Source: Yersinia massiliensis
GTDB lineage: Bacteria > Pseudomonadota > Gammaproteobacteria > Enterobacterales > Enterobacteriaceae
Assembly: GCF_003048255.1 (NCBI RefSeq)
Contig: NZ_CP028487.1
Location: forward strand, 2,666,001-2,730,000
DNA: 64,000 nt
Direction: 5' to 3'
Made by a program: the position numbers and the translations under genes. The notes under the pieces were generated by a model. It did not search any database. It was not told the DNA's origin and saw only the letters and a program-made list of their open reading frames with translations. The number at the start of each line of letters is the position of its first letter. Position 1 is the stretch's first letter. Below are positions 39,952 to 50,364 of this stretch, piece by piece.

Positions 39952-40562
39952 TCTTATCTCCTCAAATATTATTTTTTGATACATCTTTGTGTAGACACTA
40001 TAGGGAATAACTAAAAGTGACTATGAAAAGTAGTTGATTATTAAGCAATGCTTATTATTTTCAGATGTTTCTTGTCTATATTCATGAGAGATCCCGCGTG
40101 TGCGGCCTGGATAAAAATCACAGAATCAGTATGTTATGGTTACGATTATAGTTGATAGTTTTCTTATTATTTATTCTACAAAGTCTCGGGAAAGGCAAGA
40201 TTAATCTTGTTAATAGGAGGGGGGTGAATGCTAACCACATAATAATATTAATTAAAATATTCCAGCCGCAATATTTCGCTTGAGAATGCTCGTCATAAAT
40301 ATCATTTTAACTAATCTGGTCAAACTCTGTTTTCAATTAACATTTCGACATCTTTTTATTGTTCTTGATTAATTGACACAATATTCCACTGAGTTTGTAG
40401 GGTTATACCTCGTCTACACGATTTTCTTTTATCCAAAACAGGAAAAAGCGACGTTTACCTCATACCACTGTCATCTTCGTGGCATCAGGCCGATACACCT
40501 AACACCACGATATTCTTGATAAAATCTAGCTGTTGATAAAATCTAGGTCGTCATGCCTTGTT
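39952..40562. other. Long AT-rich intergenic region
   Basis: 611 bp without a gene. It should contain the carbonic anhydrase promoter on the minus strand, but I see no clear boxes. Near its far end a 14-mer TTGATAAAATCTAG occurs twice in tandem with a 17-bp period (40516-40546), just beyond the stop of the next gene. Confidence 0.5.
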
Positions 40563-41624
40563 TTAGGACTTAATCGTTTTTCCAAAGAACTGATCTAACT
40601 TACCCATGGCTTGATTGACATATTCCGGTTTCCAATAGGTTTCAATGTGAGTCGCCCCCTCAATGAGGAATAATTCTTTATCTTTCGCATGGGTCGCGTT
40701 TTTAAAGGCCTTTTCGGTCATATAGAGGGAATCGGCTTTACTACCAGCCATCATTAATAGTGGCTTATCAATTAAGTCCATATTACTGGCCGCATCGAAC
40801 CTCATTAAGTCGAGTAAACTGCTGGCGGTATATCTGAAGGTTGAATTAGGATGGGCATGCGTTTTGCCGTAGTACTCAAAACCTTGGCGATACAAATCAA
40901 ATGGTAATTTGGCAATTTGCTCATCTGTCAGTTTGGCATCGCCAATGTAGATGATTTCTCCGCCAGCCGCTTCTTGCGCTCGCGCATCAGAAGCTTGCTT
41001 TAAGCGCTCTTGGATGGTGGAAATCTGTGAGTCCTGATAACCGTTACGTCTCACTAAACCAGAATCAAACATACTTAATGTGGCAATAGCGCTGAATCGT
41101 TTGTCGGTTTGCGCCGCTTTTAGTGAATACCCCCCCCCACCACAGATACCCAATAGACCTAGGCGGTCAGGATCAACACCGGGGTATTGGGTGATAAAGT
41201 CGGCCATGCCGTGAATATCCTCAATGCGATAAGAAGGTTTGTCTACATTACGGGGCTGCCCCCCACTCGCCCCTTGATATGCCGCATCCGCCGCAATGGT
41301 GATAAACCCTTTTTCGGCTAAACGCTGAGCATATAGACCCGCAACCTGTTCTTTCACGCCACCATTAGGGTGCGCCACCACGACTGCTGGGTATTTTTTG
41401 GCTGGATCATAATTCGCTGGGGTATAGACGTTAGCTGAAATATCTAAACCATTTAGTTTATAAGTGACCGGATGAATATTCACTTTGCCTTTCACATTTT
41501 CAGTAATTGCGCCGTCATAAACCAACGTGAAGGGATTTAATTTGTAATCTGCTGCCATAACGCCTCCCGATGAAAGACTGATTACCGCTGCTAATAATGT
41601 CGACTTGAAAATAGTGCATTTCAT
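40563..41624 (-). CDS. Exported alpha/beta hydrolase (dienelactone-hydrolase/YcjY type)
   Basis: 353 residues with a Sec signal peptide cut near VMA-ADYK (~25). The alpha/beta hydrolase fold is shown by 'YPAVVVAHPNGGVKEQ' (oxyanion region), the nucleophile elbow GICGGGGYS with Cys161, and a late His in 'FLIEGATHIETYW'. A Cys nucleophile in G-x-C-x-G is typical of the dienelactone hydrolase-like group; the substrate is unknown. It diverges from the response-regulator gene across a 265-bp region that holds a CTGACA-N4-TGTCAG palindrome, so it is a candidate target of that regulator. Confidence 0.8.
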   Translation of the reverse strand: MKCTIFKSTLLAAVISLSSGGVMAADYKLNPFTLVYDGAITENVKGKVNIHPVTYKLNGLDISANVYTPANYDPAKKYPAVVVAHPNGGVKEQVAGLYAQRLAEKGFITIAADAAYQGASGGQPRNVDKPSYRIEDIHGMADFITQYPGVDPDRLGLLGICGGGGYSLKAAQTDKRFSAIATLSMFDSGLVRRNGYQDSQISTIQERLKQASDARAQEAAGGEIIYIGDAKLTDEQIAKLPFDLYRQGFEYYGKTHAHPNSTFRYTASSLLDLMRFDAASNMDLIDKPLLMMAGSKADSLYMTEKAFKNATHAKDKELFLIEGATHIETYWKPEYVNQAMGKLDQFFGKTIKS

Positions 41625-41779
41625 TTAAGTAGCCCTCTAAATATTTAGAATAAACAGATAATTATCTAAACATTCCGCTTAATTATATTAAGGGAACTCA
41701 GACTTTCAAATAGTCTAAGGAGGATTGACTGACATCAGCATGACCAGCGGATAACATTTCTGTCAGTTAGCTAAATAGC

Positions 41780-41803
41780 TTTCCTGACAAAATTGTCAGG
41801 AAA
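41780..41803. promoter_or_regulatory. Palindromic operator in the hydrolase / response-regulator promoter region
   Basis: Arms TTTCCTGACA and TGTCAGGAAA around a 4-bp centre (AAAT), with extra TGTCAG half sites at about 41761 and 41805. It lies 87-110 bp before the regulator ATG. The core CTGACA-N4-TGTCAG recurs at 44014. Binding by the adjacent regulator is inferred. Confidence 0.6.
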
Positions 41804-41889
41804 ATGTCAGCGAGCTGTTAGGCCTGTTCCGTTAGAATGAAGGTAATAAGACGTTTATGACCCATCGTGCTATTAAAGGAGTGACAAAC

Positions 41890-42597
41890 ATGCGACTGCT
41901 CTTAGTTGAAGATGAAGAAAAAACATCTTCCTACATCAATCGCGCACTCAGCGAGCTGGGGTTTACTGTCGATGTCGCGGCTAATGGTACGGACGGGTTA
42001 TATCTGGCCCTCGAATACGAATATGATGCGATAGTGTTGGATGTGATGTTGCCCGGCATGGATGGCTACGGCGTGCTGGAGGGGCTTCGGGCCTGCAAAC
42101 AAACCCCCGTGTTGATGCTATCTGCTCGCGGTTCTGTGGATGAGCGCGTCAAAGGATTGCGGCTTGGCGCAGATGATTATCTGCCAAAACCCTTTTCACT
42201 GATTGAGTTAGTGGCCCGTATACAAGCGTTGCTCCGTCGCCGCCCTAGCGATGGCGCGGATGTCACTCAGTTATCGATCAGCGATCTGCATCTCGACTTA
42301 TTGGCAAGACGCGTCACACGAGCAGGTGAACGTCTTGAACTCACCGCAAAAGAATTTGCCCTGCTTAGTCTGTTAGCCCGACATCAGGGTGAGATCCTGT
42401 CAAAAATGATGATTGCGGAACAGGTCTGGGACATGAATTTTGACAGCGATGCTAATGTCGTCGAGGTGGCGATAAAACGCTTACGCGCCAAAATGGATAC
42501 GCCCTACCCAGTCAAGCTGCTGCATACCGTGCGAGGCATGGGATATGTCTTAGAAACCCGCCCTGAGCAGCAGATTAAAGGGAGGGCAACCCCATGA
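41890..42597 (+). CDS. OmpR-family two-component response regulator
   Basis: 235 residues from the ATG at 41890, which has AAAGGAG 7-8 bp upstream; a frame extension to 41857 lacks one. The receiver domain has the acidic pair Glu7-Asp8, phospho-acceptor Asp51 (IVLDVMLPG) and Lys100 (LPKPFS). The C-terminal winged helix includes '[32 protein letters not shown]' and ends 'VRGMGYVLE'. It is closest in style to the heavy-metal/CusR-CopR branch, but nothing metal-related is adjacent. It overlaps the kinase gene by 4 bp (ATGA). It probably binds the CTGACA-N4-TGTCAG sites on either side of the pair. Confidence 0.9.
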   Translation: MRLLLVEDEEKTSSYINRALSELGFTVDVAANGTDGLYLALEYEYDAIVLDVMLPGMDGYGVLEGLRACKQTPVLMLSARGSVDERVKGLRLGADDYLPKPFSLIELVARIQALLRRRPSDGADVTQLSISDLHLDLLARRVTRAGERLELTAKEFALLSLLARHQGEILSKMMIAEQVWDMNFDSDANVVEVAIKRLRAKMDTPYPVKLLHTVRGMGYVLETRPEQQIKGRATP

Positions 42598-44045
42598 TCA
42601 AACGCTCTATTTCAGTACGGTTGGCACTGATGTTCGCCCTTGCTTCTGTTCTGATCATTTCAGCCGTTGGTATTGTGCTAAGAAGTTCTCTGCATGATTC
42701 ATTGCAAAAGCAAATGCATAACGAATTGCGGTTCAGGGAATCGCTCATGGCACCGTGGATCCTTTCGCGCACCACCTTGGATGGCTGGCAAACACTGTCG
42801 AGCAAATTTACCGATTTGGCGACTGCGGAAGGGGGACGAGTACAATACTGGCTACTCAGCGATAACCCCCAACTTCAGATTGGAGGCCCTCCCCCCGTTG
42901 GCGTTCAGTGGGGTTCACTGAAAAGTGGGTTTAGCAAAGTTCCCGGTGCAACAGAGGATTCATGTTCATTATTTATCTTTGTGGCAGAAATACCTGCCGA
43001 AGGTGAACGCCCCGCACTGCGCTACGTCGTCGCGATCGATTCCACGCCCTATATGGGGACGCTGAATGAATTTACTCGCACGCTGGTGATTATTGCCATC
43101 ATTGGTGTCTTTTTGATCGCGCTGTTGGGATTTGTCATTGCTCGAATCGGTATGCGTCCGGTCAACAAACTCAGCGAGCAAGCCCACCATCTCGCACCAG
43201 GGGATCACGGGCAACGCTTGGATACCGCAACACTGCCAGATGAGTTGCAAAAACTCGCTATCGCCTTCAACGGGGTACTTGAGCGGCAAGCGATCGCCTG
43301 GCAACAACTTGAGAGCTTTAATGCCGACGTTGCACATGAATTAAGAACGCCGCTAACGAATCTGATGGGACAAACACAACTGGGTTTATCGCGTACCCGC
43401 GAGATTAGCGAGCTTGAGGATTTGTTGGCCTCAAATTTGGAGGAACTTGAGCGGATGACATCTATCGTCAACGATATGCTGTTTCTATCTCATGCTCAGG
43501 CGGGCGATCATGCGATCCAATTAACGGAAGTTTCACTTCGAGAAGAAAGCTATAAGACTACTGAATATGTCGAACCCTCATTTGCCGAGAAAAACCTCGT
43601 CATTCAGGTGAATGGGGACCTTTCTGCTCAAATTGATCGCCGGTTGTTCCACCGTTCACTGGCAAATCTACTGGAGAACAGTGCCCGTCATGCGATCGAT
43701 GGCAGTACCGTCACCGTGACGCTCGCCCGCGAAAATAATTTCGCGTCCATTGCCGTGACTAACGTCGGCGAACCTATTGCCGCAGAGCATCTCACACGTT
43801 TATTTGAGCGTTTTTATCGCGCGGATACCGCCCGTGCGCACAGTACCACCCACCATGGATTAGGGCTTTCTATCGTCAGGGCTGTGGCAATAATGCATCG
43901 AGGTGATGTCTTTGCCAGCAGCAATAACGGGATTAATACCTTTGGTTTTACCCTTGCTCTTGGCAAGCCCACCGATAACGCGCCCAGTCATGAACCTAAA
44001 TTTAACCCGCATTCTGACAGGCATGTCAGTGAGCAGTCAGCATAG
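42594..44045 (+). CDS. Two-component sensor histidine kinase
   Basis: 483 residues, inner membrane. Transmembrane segments lie at about 10-29 and 163-185, framing a ~130-residue periplasmic sensor domain. A HAMP linker follows, then the H-box '[20 protein letters not shown]' with His248. The ATPase domain has 'LLENSARHA' (N box) and '[18 protein letters not shown]' (F and G2 boxes). The order and spacing fit the heavy-metal-sensor kinase class. The signal is unknown. Translation is coupled to the regulator by an ATGA overlap. The 3' end of the coding sequence contains the second CTGACA-N4-TGTCAG palindrome, upstream of the cupin gene. Confidence 0.9.
   Translation: MIKRSISVRLALMFALASVLIISAVGIVLRSSLHDSLQKQMHNELRFRESLMAPWILSRTTLDGWQTLSSKFTDLATAEGGRVQYWLLSDNPQLQIGGPPPVGVQWGSLKSGFSKVPGATEDSCSLFIFVAEIPAEGERPALRYVVAIDSTPYMGTLNEFTRTLVIIAIIGVFLIALLGFVIARIGMRPVNKLSEQAHHLAPGDHGQRLDTATLPDELQKLAIAFNGVLERQAIAWQQLESFNADVAHELRTPLTNLMGQTQLGLSRTREISELEDLLASNLEELERMTSIVNDMLFLSHAQAGDHAIQLTEVSLREESYKTTEYVEPSFAEKNLVIQVNGDLSAQIDRRLFHRSLANLLENSARHAIDGSTVTVTLARENNFASIAVTNVGEPIAAEHLTRLFERFYRADTARAHSTTHHGLGLSIVRAVAIMHRGDVFASSNNGINTFGFTLALGKPTDNAPSHEPKFNPHSDRHVSEQSA
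44014..44029. promoter_or_regulatory. Second copy of the CTGACA-N4-TGTCAG palindrome
   Basis: CTGACA-GGCA-TGTCAG, inside the last codons of the kinase gene and about 100-116 bp before the cupin start. Same arms and spacing as the site at 41784-41799. Confidence 0.55.
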
Positions 44046-44129
44046 TGACATCAATCATCACGTAAACTTAATGCGATCTTAACTTCATCTCATTGATTGA
44101 GCGTACTCACATTAACGGATTGATTGAAT

Positions 44130-44600
44130 ATGAAAACGTTGCTTATCGCGCTGGCGACCCTGTTATTGCCAACAACACAAGTCGCTGCTGCGACTCAGGA
44201 TGACATCACCGTCACACCGTCAGGCTCACCACCCACGACCATCGGCGCACTCGAAAACTTTACCGGTACAGCAAAAGTTGACTCGCGGTTTCAACGCAGT
44301 ACACCGGCACGTGTTGGCGGCGGTATTGTTTCATTTGATGCGGGCGCTCGGACAGCATGGCATACCCATCCTCTTGGCCAGACACTCATCGTGACATCGG
44401 GTACAGGATGGGTACAAAAATGGGATGGTGTGGCCCAACAAATCAAAACAGGTGACGTCGTATGGATCCCGCCTCAGGTAAAACACTGGCACGGCGCATC
44501 CGCGAATGAACCCATGACCCACATTGCCGTATCAGAATCGTTAGAAGGCAACACGGTGACATGGTTGGAACACGTCACCCAAGAACAGTACCCAGATTGA
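44130..44600 (+). CDS. Exported cupin-domain protein
   Basis: 156 residues from ATG 44130 (a TTG two codons earlier is the alternative; neither has a strong ribosome site). Signal peptide LLIALATLLLPTTQVAAA. The single cupin barrel has metal-ligand motif 1 'GARTAWHTHPLGQTLIVTSGTG' (two His) and motif 2 'GDVVWIPPQVKHWHGASANEPMTHIAV'. This set is shared with cupin mandelonitrile lyases and carboxymuconolactone-decarboxylase-associated cupins. An enzymatic role in the periplasm, with a bound metal, is likely but the substrate is unknown. It follows the kinase gene by 84 bp. Confidence 0.8.
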   Translation: MKTLLIALATLLLPTTQVAAATQDDITVTPSGSPPTTIGALENFTGTAKVDSRFQRSTPARVGGGIVSFDAGARTAWHTHPLGQTLIVTSGTGWVQKWDGVAQQIKTGDVVWIPPQVKHWHGASANEPMTHIAVSESLEGNTVTWLEHVTQEQYPD

Positions 44601-44720
44601 GCAAAAACAGGGCGATTGATTAAAATGAGTACCATGGCCAACACCTCTCTTTTGTCGATATCGCCACGAATGACTCATTTATTTTGCATAACTGCCCCGT
44701 ATTGATATCAGGAGTAACCA

Positions 44721-45809
44721 TTGAAAAATTCACTTAAAACATTTACCACCTGTATGTTAACTGGAGGATTATTAGCAGGTGGATTGTTCATTCAATCTGC
44801 TGTTGCTGCCTCAACAGAACCCTTAGTCATCCAATCGCAAGGAAGTTTTGCCGCAGGTGGAACGATGACGACAGCACCAGGGCAATTCGATCCGAAGAAA
44901 CCTCTAGACCCTGCTGGTCAGACTTATCACGGCGATCACGCCGCCGTGTTTTATCAAATACCTGAAAACCCGCATCAGTATCCCATTGTGATGCTCCATG
45001 GTGCTGGACAATCATCCCGTACATGGGAAAGCACCCCCGATGGCAGGGAGGGATTTCAGAATATTTTCCTGCGCCGCGGCTTCTCGACTTATCTGGTCGA
45101 TCAACCCCGTCGCGGTCAAGCGGGTCGCAGTATGGTAGAGGGCACAGTCAAACCGACGCCAGATGAACAATTATGGTTTAACCAGTTCCGTCTGGGGGTT
45201 TGGCCTGACTTCTTCGATGGCGTGCAATTCTCACACAACAAGGAAGCATTAGATCAGTATTATCGCCAAATGACACCCAATACTGGCCCCTATGATATTG
45301 GTGTCATTTCGGATGCTCTCTCTGCCGTCGTAGATAAAAGCGGCCCAGCTATCCTATTTACCCATTCTCAAGGTGGAGGCCCGGGTTGGTTCACGGCGAT
45401 AAAAAACGCCAATGTAAAAGGGATTGTCGCGTTTGAACCCGGTAGCAGTTTTGTCTTCCCCGAAGGTGAAGTTCCGCCACCGATGAAAAATGCGTTCGAC
45501 ACTGTCACAGGGGAATCAGTCCCTTTAGATCAATTCAAAGCGCTCACTAAAATTCCCATTCTGATTATTTACGGTGACAACATCCCAGATAAGCCTACCG
45601 CCATGCCGGCACAAGATAGCTGGCGCGCCAGACTGGCTGTTGCCCGCCAATGGCGGGATGTCGTGAATAAGCATGGCGGCGATGTTACGGTTGTTCATTT
45701 GCCGGAAATTGGAATCAAGGGAAATACTCACTTCCCGTTCTCTGATTTGAATAACGTTGAAATTGCTGATCAGGTATCAAAATTCCTAAAAGAGAAAAAT
45801 CTTCAGTAA
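44721..45809 (+). CDS. Exported alpha/beta hydrolase (esterase-like)
   Basis: 362 residues with a TTG start, supported by AGGAG 7-8 bp upstream and no nearby in-frame ATG. Signal peptide ends near QSAVAAS (~30). Fold markers: 'YPIVMLHGAGQSSRTW' (HG oxyanion), nucleophile elbow THSQGGG with Ser, and the late 'GNTHFPFSDLNN' supplying the His. The pattern 'FSTYLVDQPRRGQAGRS' is typical of a poorly characterised secreted esterase group. It lies 120 bp after the cupin gene. With the second exported hydrolase across the regulator pair, this suggests a periplasmic catabolic or detoxifying unit. Confidence 0.8.
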   Translation: MKNSLKTFTTCMLTGGLLAGGLFIQSAVAASTEPLVIQSQGSFAAGGTMTTAPGQFDPKKPLDPAGQTYHGDHAAVFYQIPENPHQYPIVMLHGAGQSSRTWESTPDGREGFQNIFLRRGFSTYLVDQPRRGQAGRSMVEGTVKPTPDEQLWFNQFRLGVWPDFFDGVQFSHNKEALDQYYRQMTPNTGPYDIGVISDALSAVVDKSGPAILFTHSQGGGPGWFTAIKNANVKGIVAFEPGSSFVFPEGEVPPPMKNAFDTVTGESVPLDQFKALTKIPILIIYGDNIPDKPTAMPAQDSWRARLAVARQWRDVVNKHGGDVTVVHLPEIGIKGNTHFPFSDLNNVEIADQVSKFLKEKNLQ

Positions 45810-45815
45810 TCCCTT

Positions 45816-45844
45816 ATGAATGGCGTCACTTTTACGCCATTCAT
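45816..45844 (+). terminator. Putative terminator after the hydrolase
   Basis: Perfect 11-bp stem ATGAATGGCGT / ACGCCATTCAT with loop CACTTTT, 7 bp past the stop codon, but no T run follows. Confidence 0.5.
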
Positions 45845-45953
45845 GAGTTCAACTAATAAAGTCATGCCGATTATTGTGCCTAATCATATGAGTCTGTGTG
45901 CGCTACTCTTTTCCTGCTAATCAAGGTAAATCGTTAATCACGCTAAATCTTAA

Positions 45954-46958
<1,005 letters not shown>

Positions 46959-46985
46959 GTGGCGAGAGCTCGACGTTAATTATCA

Positions 46986-47016
46986 TTATCCCAACTCAAC
47001 GTTGGGATAATATTTT
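46986..47016. terminator. Shared terminator between aldo/keto reductase and fadK
   Basis: Perfect 10-bp stem TTATCCCAAC / GTTGGGATAA with loop TCAAC, then TATTTT on the plus strand. The two genes converge here, so it can serve both. Confidence 0.75.
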
Positions 47017-47036
47017 GACGCGGTGAGCGTTATCAT

Positions 47037-48686
47037 TTAGTGCATGGCATCAGTAAGCTGTTCTTCTTGCTGCAATTTTAGCAACAACAGCTCACGTAAC
47101 TGGAACTTTTTAATTTTACCCGATGCAGTACGCGGTAAGCCATCCACCAGCTCTAACCGCTCAGGGTATTTATATTTAGCGACCCGTTTACTGCGGAAAA
47201 AATCGAGCATCGCAGCAAACGTCAAAGGCTGCTGCTGGTCAGCCAGCACCACATACGCGCAAGCCCTTTCCCCCAGTCTGTCATCTGGCATGGCCACGAC
47301 GCCGACATCCCGCACTAAAGGATGTGAAAGCAAGATCTCCTCCAATTCTCGGCTACTGATGTTCTCACCGCCACGCACAATAATGTCTTTCTTCCGGCCC
47401 GTTATTTTGATGTATCCCTCCTCATCCATCCGGCAGAGATCGCCGCTGTAATACCAGCCCTCTTCGTCCAGTGCGCGGGCGGTTAATTCCGGTTCACCCA
47501 AATACCCGACAAACACATTAGGGCCTCGGGATGCTTCTTCTCCTTCTTCACCATAAGGCACTGTTTGGCGGTCTTTATCGACGACTTTAATTTCTACGCC
47601 AGTGACCGCGGTGCCATCCGTATTAACCACTCGAGACAAGGGATCATCGAGCTTCACCACCGCGTGTGGCGAACTCTCTGTCGCCCCATAAACGCTCATC
47701 AATTTGATGCCGACCTGTAAGCAATCGCGAGTAATTTGTTTAGGAATGGTGGTGCCGCCACATAAAAAGAATCGTAATGAAGAGAGGTCAAAAGGTTGCT
47801 GTTGCACGGTACACAATAGGTCATAAACGAACGGTGTTGCCCCCATCACACAGGTGCATTTTTCTCGTTCTAACAAGGTCAGGCAATCTAGCGGATTAAA
47901 AACATCTAACAGCACACTGCGTGCGCCGATGATAAACGGAGCCGTCACGCCATGCAGAAAACCGGTCGCATGCCCTAATGGTGCGGGCATCAAAATGGTA
48001 TCCATCCAATTCAGATTCAGCGTTGCACAATAGGCACGTTCACTCGCCAACACATTGTTATGGGTCAACATGACCCCTTTCGGCACCCCCTCCGTACCCG
48101 ATGTAAACAGCACAACCGCCAGTTCATCACCCTGCACCTTGACGCAATTTTCCAGCGGGGAATAGTCACGCAACAGTTGGCTCAGTGATGGTGATAACGC
48201 CGCGGGGGCTAATTTATCGACCGCCACCACCTGTTGTAGATGCGGAAGTTGAGCGCGCAACGGTGCCACCATCACTTCCGGCGACGTATTTTTAAACAGG
48301 GTCGGAACAAATAAAATCCGCGCCTGACTCTTATTGAGAGTCCAAATAAGTTCGGTTTCACGATAAGCAGGAAGCAGCGGCACCGACACGGCCCCCGTTT
48401 TCAAACAGGCCAGATAAATCAGTGTAAATTCGCACCAACCGGGCAGTTGGAAGGCCACTCTATCACCGGGTTGAATACCACAGTCCACGAGATAAGCAGC
48501 AAGACATCCCGCAGCATGGTCCATCGCAGCATAGGTGTAGGAAGTGCCTTGATTATCGAGCACCGCTATTTTATCCGGTGCCACTTGGACTGAATGATGC
48601 CAATAGTCAGCCAGTGAGGCATCTCCCCAATAGCCCTGTTGCCGATACGCATGCCTGCGTGCCTCGTTAATATTAATCGTTATCGT
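47037..48686 (-). CDS. fadK: Medium/short-chain acyl-CoA synthetase FadK (YdiD)
   Basis: 549 residues from ATG 48686; a frame extension of ten codons upstream is not used in the family. Activates fatty acids to acyl-CoA with ATP; E. coli FadK is used mainly in anaerobic beta-oxidation. The AMP-binding motif 'VVLFTSGTEGVPKGVMLTHNN', the 'YGATESSPHAVV' segment and the C-terminal 'GWYYSGDLCRMDEEGYIKITGRKKDIIVRGGENIS' and 'PRTASGKIKKF' are all present. It is strongly similar to E. coli FadK along its length (including AYRQQGYWGDASLADYW). It lies 38 bp after ydiT, closing the ydiQRST-fadK operon. Confidence 0.95.
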   Translation of the reverse strand, partial: TITININEARRHAYRQQGYWGDASLADYWHHSVQVAPDKIAVLDNQGTSYTYAAMDHAAGCLAAYLVDCGIQPGDRVAFQLPGWCEFTLIYLACLKTGAVSVPLLPAYRETELIWTLNKSQARILFVPTLFKNTSPEVMVAPLRAQLPHLQQVVAVDKLAPAALSPSLSQLLRDYSPLENCVKVQGDELAVVLFTSGTEGVPKGVMLTHNNVLASERAYCATLNLNWMDTILMPAPLGHATGFLHGVTAPFIIGARSVLLDVFNPLDCLTLLEREKCTCVMGATPFVYDLLCTVQQQPFDLSSLRFFLCGGTTIPKQITRDCLQVGIKLMSVYGATESSPHAVVKLDDPLSRVVNTDGTAVTGVEIKVVDKDRQTVPYGEEGEEASRGPNVFVGYLGEPELTARALDEEGWYYSGDLCRMDEEGYIKITGRKKDIIVRGGENISSRELEEILLSHPLVRDVGVVAMPDDRLGERACAYVVLADQQQPLTFAAMLDFFRSKRVAKYKYPERLELVDGLPRTASGKIKKFQLRELLLLKLQQEEQLTDAMH

Positions 48687-48724
48687 CATTCGTGTTATCT
48701 CACTGATTAACCGCAACTGGCTGA

Positions 48725-49018
48725 TTAACCAAAACGGAACTCAACACCAAACGTACCCTGAGGGTATTCCCACTTTTCAAGGATCGTATTGCCACACAGC
48801 ACTCGACACGTGCCGCATTCCAGACATCCGGCATAGTCAAAATGAATATTTCCAGCGTCGTCTTGCTTGTAAAGACCCGCAGGACATGCGTTTATCAGCT
48901 TACGAAACTGCTCACGGTCAGGGTTTTCAACCAAGACAATGTGCGGATGACCCTCATCCACATGGAATTTATTGATGCCTAATTTGACATCAACATTGAC
49001 CTTATTTGGACTGTTCAT
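48725..49018 (-). CDS. ydiT: Ferredoxin-like protein YdiT
   Basis: 97 residues, FixX-type ferredoxin. The C-terminal half holds 'CPAGLYKQDDAGNIHFDYAGCLECGTCRVLC', giving the C-x2-C-x2-C-x3-C set for one [4Fe-4S] cluster. Its ATG overlaps the ydiS stop by 4 bp. It is expected to pass electrons between the ETF-like pair (YdiQR), the flavoprotein YdiS and the quinone pool, as in the FixABCX complex. Confidence 0.92.
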   Translation of the reverse strand: MNSPNKVNVDVKLGINKFHVDEGHPHIVLVENPDREQFRKLINACPAGLYKQDDAGNIHFDYAGCLECGTCRVLCGNTILEKWEYPQGTFGVEFRFG

Positions 49019-50304
49019 AGCGCGGTTGCCCCCTTAATCCCGTCCTTCAGCAAATTGATGATCCCCACCTTCTTCGCATGATTAAGTATCTTCTTACGTA
49101 TCGGTTTGCTCGGGCTACCATCGATAATGAACATATCCGCCATGATGTCAGCGATCATGCGGGGGTACTGCGTAAACATCCGTGGGTTTTCCATCATTGC
49201 AGGCATCTTACGGAAATGATGCATCTCCTGTAGCACGAAACTTTGCTCCAGTTTTTTCTTGTAGCTCATTAGCCCACTAGCAGAAAAGTCCTGCTGCTGT
49301 TTAGCCTCAATGGCGGTTAATGCAGCCGCTTCTGCGGAGGCAATCGCCATATCCATACCGCGCACGGTATAACCGAGATTCAGGCACAACCCTGCGGCAT
49401 CGCCAACAATCATCACACCGTCGTTCACCAATGGCGGCACCATCTCCAGCCCCCCTTCTGGCACAACATGTGCTGAGTATTCCAACAGGATTCCGCCTTG
49501 AATCAGCGGCCGGATCGCAGGGTGTTGTTTGAAATCCTCCAACATCTGTGGAACGCTTTTCGTCGCATGTTCGATATCTGCCAACCCACACACCAATCCC
49601 AAAGAAACGGAATCCTGATTGGTATAAAGGAACCCGCCCCCCATCAAACCGTTGGAGGGTGAGCCCGCAAACAACCATGCCGCGCCTTCACCCGCCGAGA
49701 GATTAAAACGGTCTTCTATTTGTGTGGGCGACAGTGCAATAAGCTCCTTGACCCCGACAGCATAGTGATGAGGTGATGGCGGCGGCACCATGCCAATGGA
49801 ACGCCCGAGCAACGAGTTAACGCCATCGGCCAGAATAACAATGTTGGCTTCCAACGAGTCTTCACCGGCTTGTACCCCTGTGACGCGAGTGCCCTCCCTG
49901 AGCAATGCATCGACCCGAACGCCAGAGATAAATTGCACCCCAGCTTCTTCTGCCTTCTCCATCAGCCAAGGATCGAATCGATTACGCAGGACGGTGTAAG
50001 AGGCTTTGTGTGCAATGTCGGGCTGTTCGCTATGGAAATCTAAGGTGACGGCACTTTCATCCGTGAGAAACGAAATTTTTTCCTTGGTGACTTTGCGCTC
50101 GACCGGAGCCTGTTGCGCAAAACCGGGCATGATCTTCTCCAGACTGTGCGCGTAAAGGCGGCCGCCCGTCATATTCTTACTGCCCGCGGTATTACCACGT
50201 TCAATCACCAGCACATCTAGCCCCGCTTTCGCCATGACATAGCCAGCAATGCATCCCGCTACACCCGCCCCGACGACGATGGCATCAAACTTTTCATCTG
50301 ACAT
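49015..50304 (-). CDS. ydiS: FixC-like flavoprotein dehydrogenase YdiS
   Basis: 429 residues, the E. coli YdiS length. FAD-binding start 'DAIVVGAGVAGCIAGYVMAKAGLDVLVIERG' (G-x-G-x2-G then a terminal Glu) and the second FAD motif 'GVMIVGDAAGLCLNLGYTVRGMDMAI'. It belongs to the ETF:quinone oxidoreductase/FixC family and is predicted to accept electrons from YdiQR and pass them via YdiT. The C-terminal 'YPRMIADIMADMFIIDGSPSKP' region is membrane-facing in relatives. ATG overlap with ydiT and a 60-bp gap to ydiR that contains a hairpin. Confidence 0.92.
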   Translation of the reverse strand: MSDEKFDAIVVGAGVAGCIAGYVMAKAGLDVLVIERGNTAGSKNMTGGRLYAHSLEKIMPGFAQQAPVERKVTKEKISFLTDESAVTLDFHSEQPDIAHKASYTVLRNRFDPWLMEKAEEAGVQFISGVRVDALLREGTRVTGVQAGEDSLEANIVILADGVNSLLGRSIGMVPPPSPHHYAVGVKELIALSPTQIEDRFNLSAGEGAAWLFAGSPSNGLMGGGFLYTNQDSVSLGLVCGLADIEHATKSVPQMLEDFKQHPAIRPLIQGGILLEYSAHVVPEGGLEMVPPLVNDGVMIVGDAAGLCLNLGYTVRGMDMAIASAEAAALTAIEAKQQQDFSASGLMSYKKKLEQSFVLQEMHHFRKMPAMMENPRMFTQYPRMIADIMADMFIIDGSPSKPIRKKILNHAKKVGIINLLKDGIKGATAL

Positions 50305-50321
50305 TGTTTTGGCTCCTTACC

Positions 50322-50350
50322 CGCCGCAGCACCCATGATTGTCTGCGGCG
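50322..50350 (-). other. Intercistronic hairpin between ydiR and ydiS
   Basis: Perfect 8-bp G+C-rich arms CGCCGCAG / CTGCGGCG around a 13-base loop. No T run, so more likely an RNA-stability or processing element than a terminator. Confidence 0.5.
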
Positions 50351-50364
50351 AGGTGCTCTGGCGG

